Under the pieces are notes generated by a model. It was given only the letters and a program-made list of their open reading frames with translations, ran no database searches and was not told the origin of the DNA. A program made the translations under genes and the position numbers. DNA of 64,000 bases from Nilaparvata lugens (taxonomy: Eukaryota; Arthropoda; Insecta; Hemiptera; Delphacidae): assembly GCF_014356525.2 (NCBI RefSeq), contig NC_052508.1:65979693-66043692 (forward strand), written 5' to 3'. How positions within the stretch are numbered: the stretch's first letter is position 1; each line of letters begins with the position of its first letter. Shown here one piece after another: positions 1 to 11,813 of the stretch.

Positions 1-405
1 GCCTTTTTGAAACAAGAAAAATGGCATCAGTAAAAATTATCTATTATACTAGTATCCAAAATGGCGGCTGATTGAAGTTTTAGTTTTTAAAGAAATGAGG
101 CATTGTAACTCAAATATTTTCAATGGAAACACCCATTTTGTGGTACACATTTTGAAGGCCTTTCTAAAACAAGAAAGATGACATAAATAAAAATGTTCTA
201 TGATACTTGTATCCAAAATGGTAGCTGATTGAACATTTCCAATCATTTTTTTTAAAACTAAAACTTCAATTAGCCGCCATTTTGGATACAAGTATCATAG
301 AACATTTTTATTGATGCCATCTTTCTTGTTTTAAAATGGCCTTTAAAATGATGTACCACACAATGAGTGTTTTCTTATAAAATATTCGAGTTACAACCTC
401 ATCCC
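1..405. repeat. Direct plus inverted repeat cluster at window edge
   Basis: A segment with the core ATCCAAAATGGCGGCTGATT occurs near 54-75 and again, diverged, near 210-230. It reappears inverted at about 265-345, where AGCCGCCATTTTGGATAC is readable. The outer arms (GGCCTTT... with AACAAGAAA) are also mirrored near 310-350. This looks like a foldback element with one duplicated arm, cut by the window start. No coding potential is seen. Confidence 0.6.
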
Positions 406-606
406 CTTATGAGGGTATGAAATTCAGTTGTACGTCAAAAGGTAGAGTATTCGATCAATAACTTATCCTGAAAGTTACAGTATTATATCTACAGCAGTCT
501 CCAACCTATTGATGGGTTCCCATACATATGACTCACTCTGCATAACAATACATATAGGCCTTGTTATTTATTCAAGAATGAGTAAATAAATATTATGCTG
601 GATACC

Positions 607-765
607 CACACAACAGTGACAGTGAACTGTGAACATATAATTCCCACGTGTTTGAATTGGACTGTTCACATCGCGGTCATTGTGACATTCCTATCCCGGT
701 CGAGCGAGTATGAATAATCCCAATAGAACTTACAGAAATTATTTTTTCACTGTCACTGTTGTGTG
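607..765. mobile_element. Small foldback MITE with perfect 20-bp terminal inverted repeats
   Basis: The element opens with CACACAACAGTGACAGTGAA and closes with the exact reverse complement of those 20 bases. It is 159 bp long with no open frame, as expected of a non-autonomous DNA transposon. I could not identify a clear target-site duplication. Confidence 0.7.
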
Positions 766-790
766 CGAATCCTCCAGTTTCAACAGTTAC

Positions 791-946
791 GCCCATGTTA
801 TACGAGCGCTAATGCCGCGGCGTTAACGCTGAACCAAGTTATATACAGCATTGTTAGCGCTCACCATGGAAGTACCATTGCCCAGTTGACGCGACGCTAA
901 AAACGCCGCGTTTACGCCGCGGCTTTAGCGCTCGTATAACATGGGC
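791..946. mobile_element. GC-rich foldback MITE
   Basis: The left end GCCCATGTTATACGAGCGCT is mirrored exactly at the right end, and the inverted match continues inward with few changes through a GCCGCGGCGT block. The flanks GTTAC and CTTAC share TTAC, a possible short target duplication. The GC content contrasts sharply with the surrounding AT-rich DNA. Confidence 0.65.
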
Positions 947-1365
947 CTTACTCTTCAATCAAATAATGAGAGCTCAAGGTTAACCATTTTCTTCTCTCCC
1001 CAATAATTTTTATGGTCCGTGTTATGTGTGAAATTGAAGAAAAGAGTTTATTGACATCACCTATATAATAAAAGAGAGTAGGGTTGTGTTGTTCGTGTGT
1101 TCGTTCGTTCGCATCAAAACATGTCAACTAGTGGATTGCATACCGGAAAAACGGGAATGATTTAGATCTCCAAATTTTGAACATAGATTCTAAAAATATC
1201 AATCTCGTGCACCTGGAAGCCCAAATTTCAATTTTCCTTCTGGATTTTTCAGAATTAATGTTCAAATTCATCTATGCCACCGTAGGCTACATGAAGTTTC
1301 ATAGCCCAAAGTGTGTCTGTTTATGAGCAGATTACAAGACTACCATTTACGAACGTTTATTCTGT

Positions 1366-1447
1366 GCGTCTATGTAGCGCAGCGGTAAGAGGCCTGCTTA
1401 CGGAGCGATGGTTCCTCGGTTCGAATCCCCGAGGCTTCCCATTTTTT
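1366..1447 (+). repeat. tRNA-like polymerase III promoter segment (SINE head or tRNA relic)
   Basis: A box-A-like TAGCGCAGCGGTAAGAG (from 1375) is followed 27 bp later by a perfect box-B-like GGTTCGAATCC (1418-1428). Next come CCCGAGGCTTCCCA and a T-run. The spacing fits a tRNA body. The T-arm does not pair well in the canonical register (two mismatches), so I read it as a tRNA-derived SINE or a decayed tRNA and not a functional tRNA gene. Confidence 0.45.
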
Positions 1448-1863
1448 TGTTCTTAATTTTTTCCCTCGAAACGTATTATTATCAATTATTTTTTGAAGGA
1501 ATTTGTTTTCATTACTATTGAACTTGGATTTTATCAAATAATTATTTTTAATGTAAAATTTTGCCACCAGTACAAATGAATTGGACATAGTCTTCATGCT
1601 GTAGGCCTATAATTGAATTTCATAAGAAAAACATGAATAGATCACAATAAAATAAGAAATAATTTATATTCTTCAGTTATAATGTACTATCAGACACGAA
1701 TTGCCAGTGAAACGAGTATTTTAGGTATTTTGTTTGGAATTGGGAAACAAAAGGCTGCCTGATTCAAATTGAGGAGGATCCTAATCGAACTATAATTTAT
1801 TGATGTATTGGAAAAATCAATATGATTCTGTGAGGTTTCCAAGTATTATGTATTCTTCAGTTT

Positions 1864-2103
1864 TCTATACTATAATAAAGGAAAGAACTGGCTTATACAC
1901 GTAAGGAATAGGGAATTATGTTTGACGCATCATCACGTCTGAAATATACTCAACTGATTAATTTGAAATTTTGCATATAAGTTAGACTCTTCATTAACCG
2001 AGGATGGTTATAGGTCTATTTTCAAATTTCGATTTTTTATTACGTCAAGTTTTCATTTTGCAGTTTTAAAATAGACCCTTGCGAAGCACGGGTTACCTAC
2101 TAG
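1864..2103 (+). mobile_element. Non-autonomous Helitron-like element, family 1
   Basis: It starts with TCTATACTATAATAAAGG and ends GCACGGGTTACCTACTAG followed by T. The 3' end carries a hairpin (CCC.TGC / GCA.GGG arms) about 10 nt before CTAG. TC at the 5' end, a subterminal hairpin, CTRR at the 3' end and no terminal inverted repeats are Helitron hallmarks. About ten relatives occur in this window in both orientations. Confidence 0.6.
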
Positions 2104-2188
2104 TCGTTAATAAAATGAAACCCTGCCCTCATTTGTCATTCAAAAGTATTAGTTGTTGATTTTTTATTCAAAATAATTTCTATTCCAG

Positions 2189-2272
2189 GTAGCAGTGACA
2201 AACGATCAGTTAAAGAAATGGCTGCGAGTTTGAGCAGACATGGAAGTGACGATTCCAAAAAGAAAGAATCTA
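2189..2272 (+). CDS. Internal exon of an unrecognised upstream gene
   Basis: This 84-bp exon lies between acceptor TATTCCAG and donor A|GTAAGT. In frame (two bases, 27 codons, one base) it reads SSDKRSVKEMAASLSRHGSD and then a lysine-rich DDSKKKES-type tail. Its exit phase matches the entry phase of the exon at 4887, and that exon's exit phase matches the one at 7066, so the three exons make one uninterrupted frame. That consistency is the main support. The peptide is charged, serine-rich and probably disordered; I do not recognise the protein. The start of the gene lies before the window or in exons I could not see. Confidence 0.6.
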
Positions 2273-2502
2273 GTAAGTGAATTGAATTTTATGGCTACTT
2301 TGAATTTTGATATTTTAATAAAATTTGTATAACTTCTTTAACATATGCAAGTTTCAATTTTTTTCTATCTTCCACACTATAGTAATACTTGTGAAGGCAT
2401 TTCTAAAAACAGGTTTTCCTAATATACTGTATTTCTAATCTCCTAATCCAACGTTTTTTCATGTATGTGCATCGTGGTATTTTTCTCACTTGTTCAATTT
2501 TA

Positions 2503-2818
2503 TCATAGAGAAAATATAGCATAGGAAGATATCCCATGGTATAGGGAGTTTATGTACCAAATTTCACTATTAATTCAAGCTGATAGTCCTCGTAGTTACT
2601 TTTCGTGAAGCTATATGACGCTGGTAGTCTCTCATACTGTGCCGTTCTTAGGCTCAACTCACACTTACGCGACTCAGGTCGAGAAGAGACTCAACTCTAG
2701 TCGAGAGCAGTGTTTTCAAATGGTGAGTTTCAGACCAGTCGATTCTAGTCTCCGAGACGTCACCATTTGAAAACATGCTCTCGGCTCCTTATACTTTCAC
2801 CCGGCTGAAAGAGTAATT
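2503..2818. mobile_element. CATAGAG-family MITE interrupted by another foldback element
   Basis: The left half matches the CATAGAG family (AGATATCCCATGGTATAGGG near 2527, then CTGGTAGTCTCTCAT). At about 2649 it is broken by a second palindromic element whose arms read AGTGTTTTCAAATGGTGA and TCACCATTTGAAAACAT. A short piece of the first family (CTTTCACCCGGCTGAAAGAGT) resumes at about 2797. It is a nested insertion, and the right end of the host element is lost. Confidence 0.55.
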
Positions 2819-3130
2819 GACCGAGCGAAGTGAGGTGTAAGATTCAAGTCGACGGTTTCGCATTTCTCTTTATGTTTAAAAGTTTTATGTTTCGCATTTA
2901 CGGCGAAACGCAGTAATAAATTGTTATGAAATTTGATAGGTATGTCCCTTTTTAATAGTATTTTGATAGGGCTACTTAAAAGTTTAATTACGAAGAATAT
3001 TACTAGTAGGCCTACCCTTAATAAAATCTTGTAGTACTCTATTAAAAACTTTAAAATATTTTTAAAGGGTACTATAAGTTTTTATATTGCTTTTATTAAT
3101 TTGAATTAGCCCATATAAGTGAAGTGGTTA
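2819..3130 (+). repeat. Fragments of two dispersed repeats
   Basis: Bases 2819-2960 belong to the repeat that begins GACCGAGCGAAGTGAGGT and continues CAAGTCGACGGTTTCGCATT. Relatives lie at 3336-3660, and inverted at 52330-52612 and 54335-54415. Bases 2970-3130 begin GGGCTACTT and end AATTAGCCCAT, matching the foldback family seen better at 20286-20625. Confidence 0.5.
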
Positions 3131-3335
3131 TACTAGTACCATTATAATTATCATTTTTATCCCAGACACGACCAAGTTTCGGACATTTATTCCATTATTA
3201 AGAGAGACAAAGTCTCTTTTTGAAATAAATTTAGGCCATATGAGTTTTACAATTTTTTATCTTGGAATTCCAATGTTTGGGAAAAATATATTACACTGTA
3301 TAATCATAATGTGCCTTGAAATCGATGACATATTA

Positions 3336-3660
3336 TTGACCAAGCGAAGTAAGGTCTAAGATTCAAGTCGACGGTTTTGCATTTCCCTTTATGTTTATAT
3401 GTTCCGCATTTAAAGCGAAACGCAGCAATAGATTTTCATGAAATTCGACAGATATGTTCCTTTTTTAATTTCGCGTCGATGTATACACAAGGTTTATTTG
3501 AACTTTTGCATTTTAAGAATAATACAAAAGGAAAAGGAGCCTCCTTCATACGCCAATATTAGAGTGAAAATCAGACTAAAGAATTATTCATCAAAAATCA
3601 GCTGTCGAGTGGATTATAAATTGCATGCAATGACGCATGCAATTCAATATCTCAATGTAA
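3336..3660 (+). repeat. Dispersed repeat with GACCAAGCGAAGTAAGGTC head
   Basis: About 320 bp that matches, inverted, the sequence at 52330-52612. Shared blocks include AAGTCGACGGTTTTGCATTT, GCGTCGATGTATACACAAGG and AGCCTCCTTCATACGCCAAT. The short open frames inside are not conserved between copies, so I treat it as a repeat and not a gene. Confidence 0.6.
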
Positions 3661-4468
3661 CTTAATGAAAAAAAACAGCTGTTGTGTGGACTATTAATTT
3701 ATTGCATGCAGTGAGGCATGCAATTGATAACTTGTAACTTGAGTAGCATAGTATTTTCTCCCGACTTTTCTCTGCTTTCAACTCGGTAAGCTTTCGATGG
3801 CAGTAGCATATAGCTGTTTACATCAAATTATTGACATTGTCGATACAACAACCCAAACAGCCATTAGTTTTTTACACACCAATATCTCGCCGATACGACA
3901 GGACAGGACATAATTTACTCTGATTGACAGTATTAGAGGAAGCTGTGGTTTGTAACTGCGCGAGGTCTACTGTTCACAGAACTACTAGTAGACATTAGTC
4001 GACTGTAATCGACTTGAGTTAACAAAAATCAACTTGATATTTGGAAAATAAATTACCTGTACCATGGTTTTTCTCTTATGCTACTTTTTCTCTATGATTT
4101 TATACTATGCCTGACTATACATTACATTCTCTGACTATACTCTTTTCTCTGAGGTCTATGAATCAGTTTTCTGTAGTTTATTAATTATTCGTAGTTTTTT
4201 TTTTAATAATCTGATATATCTTTTAAAAATTGAGTTTTCTAATTGATTTATTCATTTAGTTTTGAATACCGATACCTGCTTAATTTCGATGTATCGTTTC
4301 ACCTGTAATTTTATGTGTTTAGCTTTCAAGTGTAAGCTTCGATGTGTTTATCATTTCTAACTGCGAGATATTCAACTTTCAAACATTGTACAATTCTAGT
4401 CCGAGAGATATTACTTTTAACATGGAGAGGGGAAACAAGTTTCCCCTTCCAGAGTTTGTAGCATGGAC

Positions 4469-4660
4469 AGAGTAGAATAGAATAGAATAGCTGCCTTTAT
4501 TTTTACCTAGGAGGGCGGAGTTAGGGCGCAGCCGGCCCTCTCTTACACTCAACCCTCAAGAGTAGTGGAGAGGATTAAGCATGCTGCGCACAATTTGATG
4601 CTGACACAAAGTAGGGAGAATGCTGTTAGGGAGTGGGTGTGATTAGTGAAGGAAAGAGTA
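4469..4660 (-). mobile_element. 3' end of a retroposon
   Basis: A short GAATA repeat (AGAATAGAATAGAATAG) abuts a GC-richer block containing AGGGCGGAGTTAGGGCGCAG. Read on the minus strand this is a retroposon 3' end with a CTATT-type tail. No reverse transcriptase remains. Confidence 0.4.
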
Positions 4661-4886
4661 TTGGGCCTCTCTGTCTTCGAGTGAGAGCCGTGTTAAAAGA
4701 AATATTACTCGGACTATAGTCGAGATTGGAAAACAATTTCACTGATGCTAATATAATTTAACATATATTTCTATAAATCAATGTTTCTAAGCTTCACATA
4801 TTATGCTTATTTAATATTTTATTTTTTAATGCTTTCTCTTCTTGTGTTAATGCTTCATTTTTATAATTTATTTTAATTTGTCACAG

Positions 4887-4951
4887 GCTTAGAAAGGAAT
4901 GTTCATTTTAGGAGATCGCAACATAAGACTAATTGCAACGATAAGCCAAAG
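4887..4951 (+). CDS. Internal exon of the same unrecognised upstream gene
   Basis: A 65-bp exon after acceptor TTGTCACAG. It completes the serine codon left open by the exon at 2189 and reads LERNVHFRRSQHKTNCNDKP and then K, ending at a codon boundary. The donor is AAG|GTGCTG, weaker than consensus. The phase-0 exit matches the exon at 7066. The peptide is basic and polar with no recognised domain. A weak donor could mean alternative splicing or a boundary a few bases away. Confidence 0.5.
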
Positions 4952-5078
4952 GTGCTGTACATATTATTTCTTTTATTTTCATTCTACATTTATTTTATCT
5001 GTATAACTTGTTTCTGATTCAGTATTTTAAACTCTTATAATTATTAATACAAGTTCTCTTTTAAGTTTACATATTCAG

Positions 5079-5428
5079 GCTCGGTTTCCGAGCTCAGGAT
5101 TTAGCTAAGTTCTTGACGTCAAACAGCTGGAGTCAGAAAATTGGCTTTCCAAAACGGGGCGTAGTCGCAGTTTTTATGACAGTAGTCGCAGTTTTTATTT
5201 TTTCATTTCTATAATTGGAAACGTTTTTCCTTGACGAAATTAAACATTCCTAAATAATTCAAAATAACTGAAACTTTACACTATTTTCATTTTATTTTTT
5301 TTATTTTGTGTTCAATTTTCTAGTTTTTGACTATGACAATGACGGCGACCACGCCCCGTTTCGAAAAGCCAATTTTTGACTCCAAAGTCTAGAATTTAGC
5401 CGAATCCCGAGCTTGGAAACCGGCCCAT
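5079..5428. mobile_element. GGTTTCCGAGCTC-family foldback element, copy 1
   Basis: The left end CTCGGTTTCCGAGCTCAGGA is mirrored at the right end (GAGCTTGGAAACCGGCCC). The subterminal block AATTGGCTTTCCAAAACGGG is also mirrored near 5350-5380. Two further copies lie in ATAD5 introns (16641-17017 and 28319-28829). Confidence 0.65.
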
Positions 5429-5721
5429 AGATGTTATTATAAACAGCATTTACCTGACTTATAGTCATTATAATTACTGCCGAACAACCGAGTATAAATT
5501 GATATAAATATCATATCTCTGAATCAATTCAAAGCTTTTTTCAAGATGATATAATATTGTAAACCCAATCCATTCAACCTTAAAGGTCGTTTCTGATCCT
5601 GATTCTCTAGTATTCTCTTAAAATTAAATAAAAAGACATTGTCAAAAACCACAGATTTTATTGTAAGTTAGAAAGATCGTTTCGGTTGTTACTCCATCGT
5701 CAATCTCTGATAAACTAAAAC

Positions 5722-5991
5722 CATAGAGAAACGATAGCATGAGTAGATATCCCATGGTATAGGGCGTTTATGTGGCAACTTTTACTGTTATCTCAAGCCG
5801 ATAGTTCACGTAGTTCTTTCCCATGCAGCTGTGTGACGCTGGTAGTCTCTCAAATTGTGCCGTTTATACACTCTCACCCCAACAAACAGTAAAAATTGAC
5901 AATAATCGGCTTGAGATAACCGTAAAAGTTACGGTGACATAAATAATGCCCTATACCATGGGATATCTACTCATGCTATTGTTTCTCTATG
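5722..5991. mobile_element. CATAGAG-family MITE with perfect 7-bp target duplication
   Basis: A 270-bp palindromic element beginning CATAGAGAAACGATAGCATG and ending with the near mirror GCTATTGTTTCTCTATG. CTAAAAC lies immediately outside both ends (5715-5721 and 5992-5998). Subterminal AGATATCCCATGGTATAGGG is mirrored. There is no coding capacity. Confidence 0.8.
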
Positions 5992-6562
5992 CTAAAACTA
6001 AATACAAGAGCAGCAGAATTTATACTAGTAGGCGAGTACTACTATTCGTCAAAGGCATGAATGCCTGCCATTGGCCCAGCTAGAAACTCTCCTCCCACTT
6101 AACGGTATAAAAGAAACGTCACAAAATGGCGGTTTAAGCAACAGACTCGCCATGATAACAAAATATTTACTTCCAGTACAAAATAAATTATTTCATGTTC
6201 TGGCCATCATGTTTTTATGTAGCTTTCATGTTCTGAAGCTTGTGCTTAAAGTTTACTGCTGAAAGTTCAATTATTTCATTAACAGCTCATGAATTTGAAT
6301 GCGTATTCCATGTGATTTTAGATGAATAGCTCTTAAAGAGTAACATCTACTATCATAGATCGATGTCTATGTGCTTGTGTAACCTACAATGTAGAAAACG
6401 ATCCTTTTTTATTTAGACTATACTCTCCTCCAATCTAATAATGATGTATTTATTTTTGTTATCATTATCTATATTGTGCTAAATAATCTCAATTTTGTCT
6501 TGATTCAGTAAAAGTATCTTGTTAATTTATTTATTTAGCGTATGGCAGATACACAACACATA

Positions 6563-6795
6563 CAGGGTGATCAAGAAGCTCCTCCGCAGTGAACTATAAA
6601 CTAAAAAAACACTCAATCACTCAAAAACAAGTATTTATAACAATAGCAAGGTTTTAATTTATTGAATTTACGTGATCATTCATTGCTGTAGAGGGGGGGA
6701 AGTGGGAGTAACTTTTCGAACGGGTTTCTAAACAGAACACAATATTCAACTAAAACAGAACGCAGGTACTGCGGAGAGACTTTTTGATTGCCCGG
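6563..6795. mobile_element. Tc1/mariner-like MITE
   Basis: A left end CAGGGTGATCAAGAAGCTCC and right end GAGACTTTTTGATTGCCCGG form imperfect inverted repeats that continue to a shared CTCCGCAGT. Both ends are flanked by TA, the target duplication of Tc1/mariner elements. At 233 bp it has no transposase. Confidence 0.55.
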
Positions 6796-7065
6796 TATAA
6801 AGCTCATGAGTTTCAAATTCCTACATATAGACTGTATATTTCCAATCTCTTTGAGATGCTTTGTAGTTTTCGGTCAGGAGAACATAAGTTTGTCTGACCG
6901 CCATCATTTGCTAGTCCATTTAGCGTCAAACAATGTGTACCATGGAGACGAACTAGCGTTACACATATTTGAGTTATAAAAACTGATTGCTGGAACAATT
7001 TTGAGGTGAATTATTGTTTTAGGGTTAATTCGAATGTTGAGTAAAGTTTTTTGTGTGATTTGCAG

Positions 7066-7173
7066 GTGACAGTGGTTAGTGAGGATTACAAAATCGAACT
7101 GACGAATAAGTTGCGCTCACTGCCAGTGACCTTCCCACCAACCTGTCCGGTAGACGACTCAGTCGATGTCTAG
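7066..7173 (+). CDS. Terminal coding exon of the unrecognised upstream gene
   Basis: This exon follows the acceptor GTGATTTGCAG and reads 35 codons to a TAG stop. The peptide runs VTVVSEDYKIELTNKLRSLP, then VTFPPTCPVDDSVDV. It enters in phase 0, exactly as left by the exon at 4887. The final codons (from about residue 29 of the exon) and the stop itself are the first unit of the 30-bp tandem array at 7151-7300, so the C terminus was either the source of the repeat or was remodelled by it. Because 30 is a multiple of three, the same frame runs on after the stop with an identical TAG in every unit. I do not recognise the protein. Confidence 0.6.
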   Translation: MTVVSEDYKIELTNKLRSLPVTFPPTCPVDDSVDV

Positions 7174-7300
7174 GATCGACTAGACGACTCAGTCGATGTC
7201 TAGGATCGACTAGACGACTCAGTCGATGTCTAGGATCGACTAGACGACTCAGTCGATGTCTAGGATCGACTAGACGACTCAGTCGATGTCTAGAATCGAC
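7151..7300 (+). repeat. 30-bp x5 tandem array over a stop codon
   Basis: Five consecutive 30-bp units, each TAGACGACTCAGTCGATGTC plus TAGGATCGAC. The copies are identical apart from one G to A change in the last. Every unit contains the inverted pair CTAGAC/GTCTAG and the pair GTCGAT/ATCGAC, so single strands could form a row of hairpins. Unit 1 supplies the stop codon of the upstream gene. Confidence 0.95.
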
Positions 7301-10300
7301 CCAATTCTAAATTATTGTTATCATCTAGGGCATAAAAACTCGTTCAGTACTATAATCCTAGAAACCATCTTAGTATTTATCAATTCAAAAACATCCAGTT
7401 ATTGTCGAACTATAATAGTCTGTCTAGATTTATTCAAAATTGACTATTGAGTTTCACCTAAATGAACCTAAATCCTTCTTCTCTCTTTAAACCTTTTCCA
7501 ACGTATATCCCATCATCATATTATAATATTTAGTGAGAAATCAAATTTAAAACTACTGTGTAGTATTTTTAAATGTTATTTTGGAGGGCCCTTTCAGTGT
7601 ATAAGTAAAGTAAGAATCGAATCAACCAGTGTTCCGTCTTCATATATAGTTCATTATTTTATATTCATCATAACCTAAGTAAGAAAACAAATCCGAAACT
7701 ACAGTGTAATATTTTTAATCTTATTTTTGAGGCCAGTTATTACATTAAGTATTTATCAGTATACCAAGAATTTAATCTATCAGTGTTCCATCTTGATTTG
7801 TTTTATTCATCAAAACTGTATTAAATTACGAAACTTCTGATTGAAAAATGTATGATATTGGTAGGTTTGAAGTGGTAATTTCAAAAGTAATTATTCTGGG
7901 AAGAACATGATAGTTTTAAGCTTTTATAACATTTTTTACATGTATCTTGTTATTGTCTAACTCATATTTTATATTAATTTTAGTAGATGCCAATTACTTC
8001 AACTTCGAATTGAAAATAATTTAAATTATGCAAAAGCTTCCCTTTCTAAACTCCATAATAGTCCATAATAAATTAGGGTTGTACAAAACAAAACCTAGAA
8101 ATTTGAGCTTTTAATTAAAAGAGTTATTCAATTATCAATTTTAATTTATTTAAACACGCAGAATACATACAAAACAATTGCAATAGAACAGTTACAGCAA
8201 TAAAAGCACAATAGAAACGGAGATTTGCTAAATGGTTTAGTGTATTGATTTAACAACACATCAAAAAGGTTGACAAAAATATTTTACTTCTATTTCTCGC
8301 GCTTGTGAGGTACATTTCAACTTCTACTTCAGCTTATTTATAGGAGTGATAATACTGTCACCATCTAAATTTTCCAACTTATTCATCTCAAGTGCAGTGC
8401 CTTTTGTTATTGGCAGATATACAATAAAAATGGTTTCAAGACAAATTGAACCCCCTTCATAATCATTCTCCAAGTTTGTTTGTATGTTATTACTCAAAAT
8501 TTTCACAATCTAATATACTCCTTGGAATGATCTTGTAATTGACTGATTCTCATCAATTATGAAGTAAAATTGATGAATTGATATTACCAATTACTGTTTT
8601 AGAATGCATAATTTCGGTGATATACTTTAATTTGCCAATATTACTTGCTCAATATTAAGTCTTCATTCCAGAATTAGGCAAGAAAAACACAAATCTAAAA
8701 TAGCTTTATAGATTCAAGTGATATATTGTTCGAATCTGTGAGACTAATCTAAAGAAAAATTGAAATGAAGTTCGTTTATTAGGAATCAATAATTACTAAT
8801 GCTGTTTAATTATAATTAGGCATTTATTTATATATCAATTATAGTTTGTGCCAAATACGTAGAATCATTTTTAGCTTTTTTGATATTAATATTGTATAGG
8901 TCTTCAATTAACAAAAAAAGTATTGGAATGCATAGCATCAGTATAGATAATAAGTTCATGATCTAATTTAGCAAATAATTTTCCATTCAAATCATATCTG
9001 GCTTTTTCCTCTGTATTCTCAGTGTTCTTCATCAGTCTGTTCTATTCTTAATATCTTCATTTTTCTATTATTCCCAATATAAATTTTGTCCTCCCTCTTC
9101 CGCATCAGGATTTAAATCTTATTGATGTTTAAATCAAAAATGGTCAAATTATAATCCTATCAATTCTATTTCCAATTTATTCTTATAAAAAATAAAGTTC
9201 TTGACAGTATTCATTTGTTTTTCCGATCTGTCTAAAGCTGTAAAAATTATTGAAATGAAATCTATGTAGGGTAGAAAGTATTGCTCGATATTTTTCCTTG
9301 AAATTTTCAACAAACATAAATTATTACAGTTGAAAAACTATTGGTAGACCTACCTTTCAAGTTGTATTTTGAGTTATCCAACTCTAATAATAATATAATG
9401 TATATTTTTATGGTTGTAGGTAAAATATGAACATATTTATCCAAAAAATGTATCATTCAAAACATTTGAATTGAGCTGAATATAGTCCAGCTTCATTGAT
9501 TGGATAAAATTCTCCATTTTTCTTAAACAAATTCCTTAGAAATACGCTTAATAAAAGCACAATATTTAAAACAATAAAATAATGCGGTACCTTTCTTCAT
9601 CAAATTTATTGATTTGCATGATTCTACATAACGGTACCGATCTTTGTTGGAATTACATTATACTCCGCATTACATAGGTAGTTTTTAGGTCTTTGTAAAT
9701 ACAGTATTCGATATAGAGCAATTAAACATTTAAAACATTAATAAAGACTTGAGTTATGATGGAGAAGTTTTAAGAACTTGATCATGCGGTTCATAGTTGG
9801 CTACATGCTTTCCTTTAACTGCGCACAACCCCAAGTTTTTTAGGTAACATTACCTCAAGAGAAGCTTGAGACATCAACTTGTATATTTAGATAGGAAAAA
9901 GCATCGAGAGATCCATTGTAAAACTATAAAAGTTCGTTTATAAAAGTGAATCATTAAGAAGCACATGTAATATTTGTATTATATATCTGAAAAAACTCAT
10001 CTAGATTTAGAATATAAGTAATCCATAGTTGATAAATACTGTACTGCATTTTGTATTATATTCATAATATAATCTTAAAACTTATAATTTTCAGTATTCA
10101 AAAACACTAAAGTAATTCTAAAACATTTGACATTAGGAACAACTGATTAAATTATTCCACAATAATTGCCATAGAATAATAATAATATGTTAACTACATG
10201 CCCTAGTTATTGTCGTGAAAAACGTTGAGTTAATATGAATGAGAAAGCAATTTGAATTATTGATTATCTCATCAATTTTTGTTTTTCTCTTTCACAAGTA

Positions 10301-11813
10301 TGCAAACTTGTACACTTATAGTCTGAAATTAATTGTTTTATAAATATCAATCTGTAAATCAAATTATGTTTTTCTGAAGCTAGTTTATTGTCATAGAGCT
10401 TTCTTCATCCATTTTCAACTATTACCGACGATGGTATTAATAATGTACCACATTCCTAGGATAAGTTTTATTAAATTTAAATTACCATTAATTTTTTTTA
10501 AATTTCATATCGTATCATGCTATAACCTATTATATTATTCATCTATTCAATCTTGAATTTTAAAGTTTGTAATTGATGAATTAGTATGAGAGATAGAGGA
10601 TGAGTTTTTTATATTTCTGTTACTGTTGGAAGGAAAATATTACTATTTTCAAAAACATGAACAATACCTTCAAGACAAACGAGTATAATTTTCCTAGTTG
10701 AGGTTTTTTGAGTTGAGGATCAAACCTGTTTTAAATGTAACTTCAAACTCTGCAACCCCTTTTAGGAGAAAGCATCGATAGATCACATCTTTGAAAAACT
10801 ATGAAAATTTGATTTTGAATCATTATGAAGCACATGTTTTATGCTGATTGATTATTCAGACTTTCATATACCGCGTGTCTATTATGTTTCAAAATAATTC
10901 AAATTTTAAAAAATTCTTCAGTATTGCTACGATACTCTACATTAAGTATTATTCTAACTCCTGTTGATCAGTATTTATGCATCAATTTTTATCTTGATAT
11001 GAATTGTTGAGTTTTTCGAGAAACTACATACAGTATAATTTATGTAATTTAAATTACGGTTCTGAATTTCATAAGTCCTCTTGCAATTTCTTGTGACCTC
11101 ATTTTTTTGTGATTTAGCCAACAAGAGATCGCTACATTGCTTTGGATATAATAGTCATCAAAATCGATACAACTTATAAAATTGGTGGTCTTTAGAATTT
11201 ATTTCAAAAAATCGGAAAGAGCTTCCGATCATGTAGTAATAAATGGACTTCATCCGAACCATTCAGTGTAACATTTCAAGTATTAAATTAATCATGTTCA
11301 ATTTTTTTAGTTTACGAACTTTAACCATGACTTTCCTCGATAAAATTTATTGTAACTCTTGTACTTTTCTTCCTAATACCTAATATTATTGTTTCAACTT
11401 GAATATTTCATGTTCCACTTCTATTAAATGATTCATGACTAATTTTATAACTATTCAATGTTTGCCAAGTAAATTACACATTCCAGCTGCTAATGCTCTT
11501 CCTAAATCCTTATATTATTATTTTTGTTTGTAGAAATTTATTGTTGTTAATTTGTTTTAATTTTATAAGTATAATCTGTTCTTAAATTTCTTGTTATAAA
11601 TTCTTTATGTTATTTCAATCATATTGTGAAAATTTATAAAGGTAACAATAAAAAATAGGCATTCAATTTAGTCTGATTGTACATGATTTTATTATTTCCT
11701 CACCATTCTAATCCAACCCCTAAAACAGATTTGATGGAGAAAAGTTATGGAGAATTTTTTCTTCAACAAGTAGTACCGGTATGTACCGTACCCATGCTTT
11801 GAACCAGAGGTCC
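7301..11813. other. AT-rich intergenic DNA
   Basis: About 4.5 kb of AT-rich sequence, presumably the 3' UTR of the upstream gene followed by intergenic DNA. AATAAA occurs near 8067 and 8199, but I cannot tell which, if either, is used. Apart from the weak minus-strand frame at 8324-8521, I see no exon and no strong repeat. Confidence 0.5.
8324..8521 (-). CDS. Possible terminal exon on the minus strand (weak)
   Basis: On the minus strand an AG (TATATTAG) precedes an open frame of about 65 codons that ends at 8324 in TAG. It includes the stretch GGSICLETIFIVYLPITKGT. The following minus-strand sequence contains AAATAAATT near 8150, a possible poly(A) signal. No upstream partner exon was found, and I do not recognise the protein. 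A short frame at 62951-63121 shares a VYLPIT core, which could be chance. Treat as speculative. Confidence 0.15.

Noticed and set aside
1366..1447. Functional tRNA gene
   Set aside because: Box A and box B are present, but the T-arm mispairs and no acceptor stem could be drawn; a SINE head or relic is more likely.
3377..3665. Overlapping 61- and 75-codon frames
   Set aside because: They lie in a dispersed repeat whose inverted copy near 52330-52612 does not preserve them.
7151..7300. CRISPR array or transcription-factor cluster (GACTCAG resembles an AP-1 half)
   Set aside because: The units abut without spacers. The AP-1 consensus TGACTCA is not met because the first base is C, so I do not claim binding sites.
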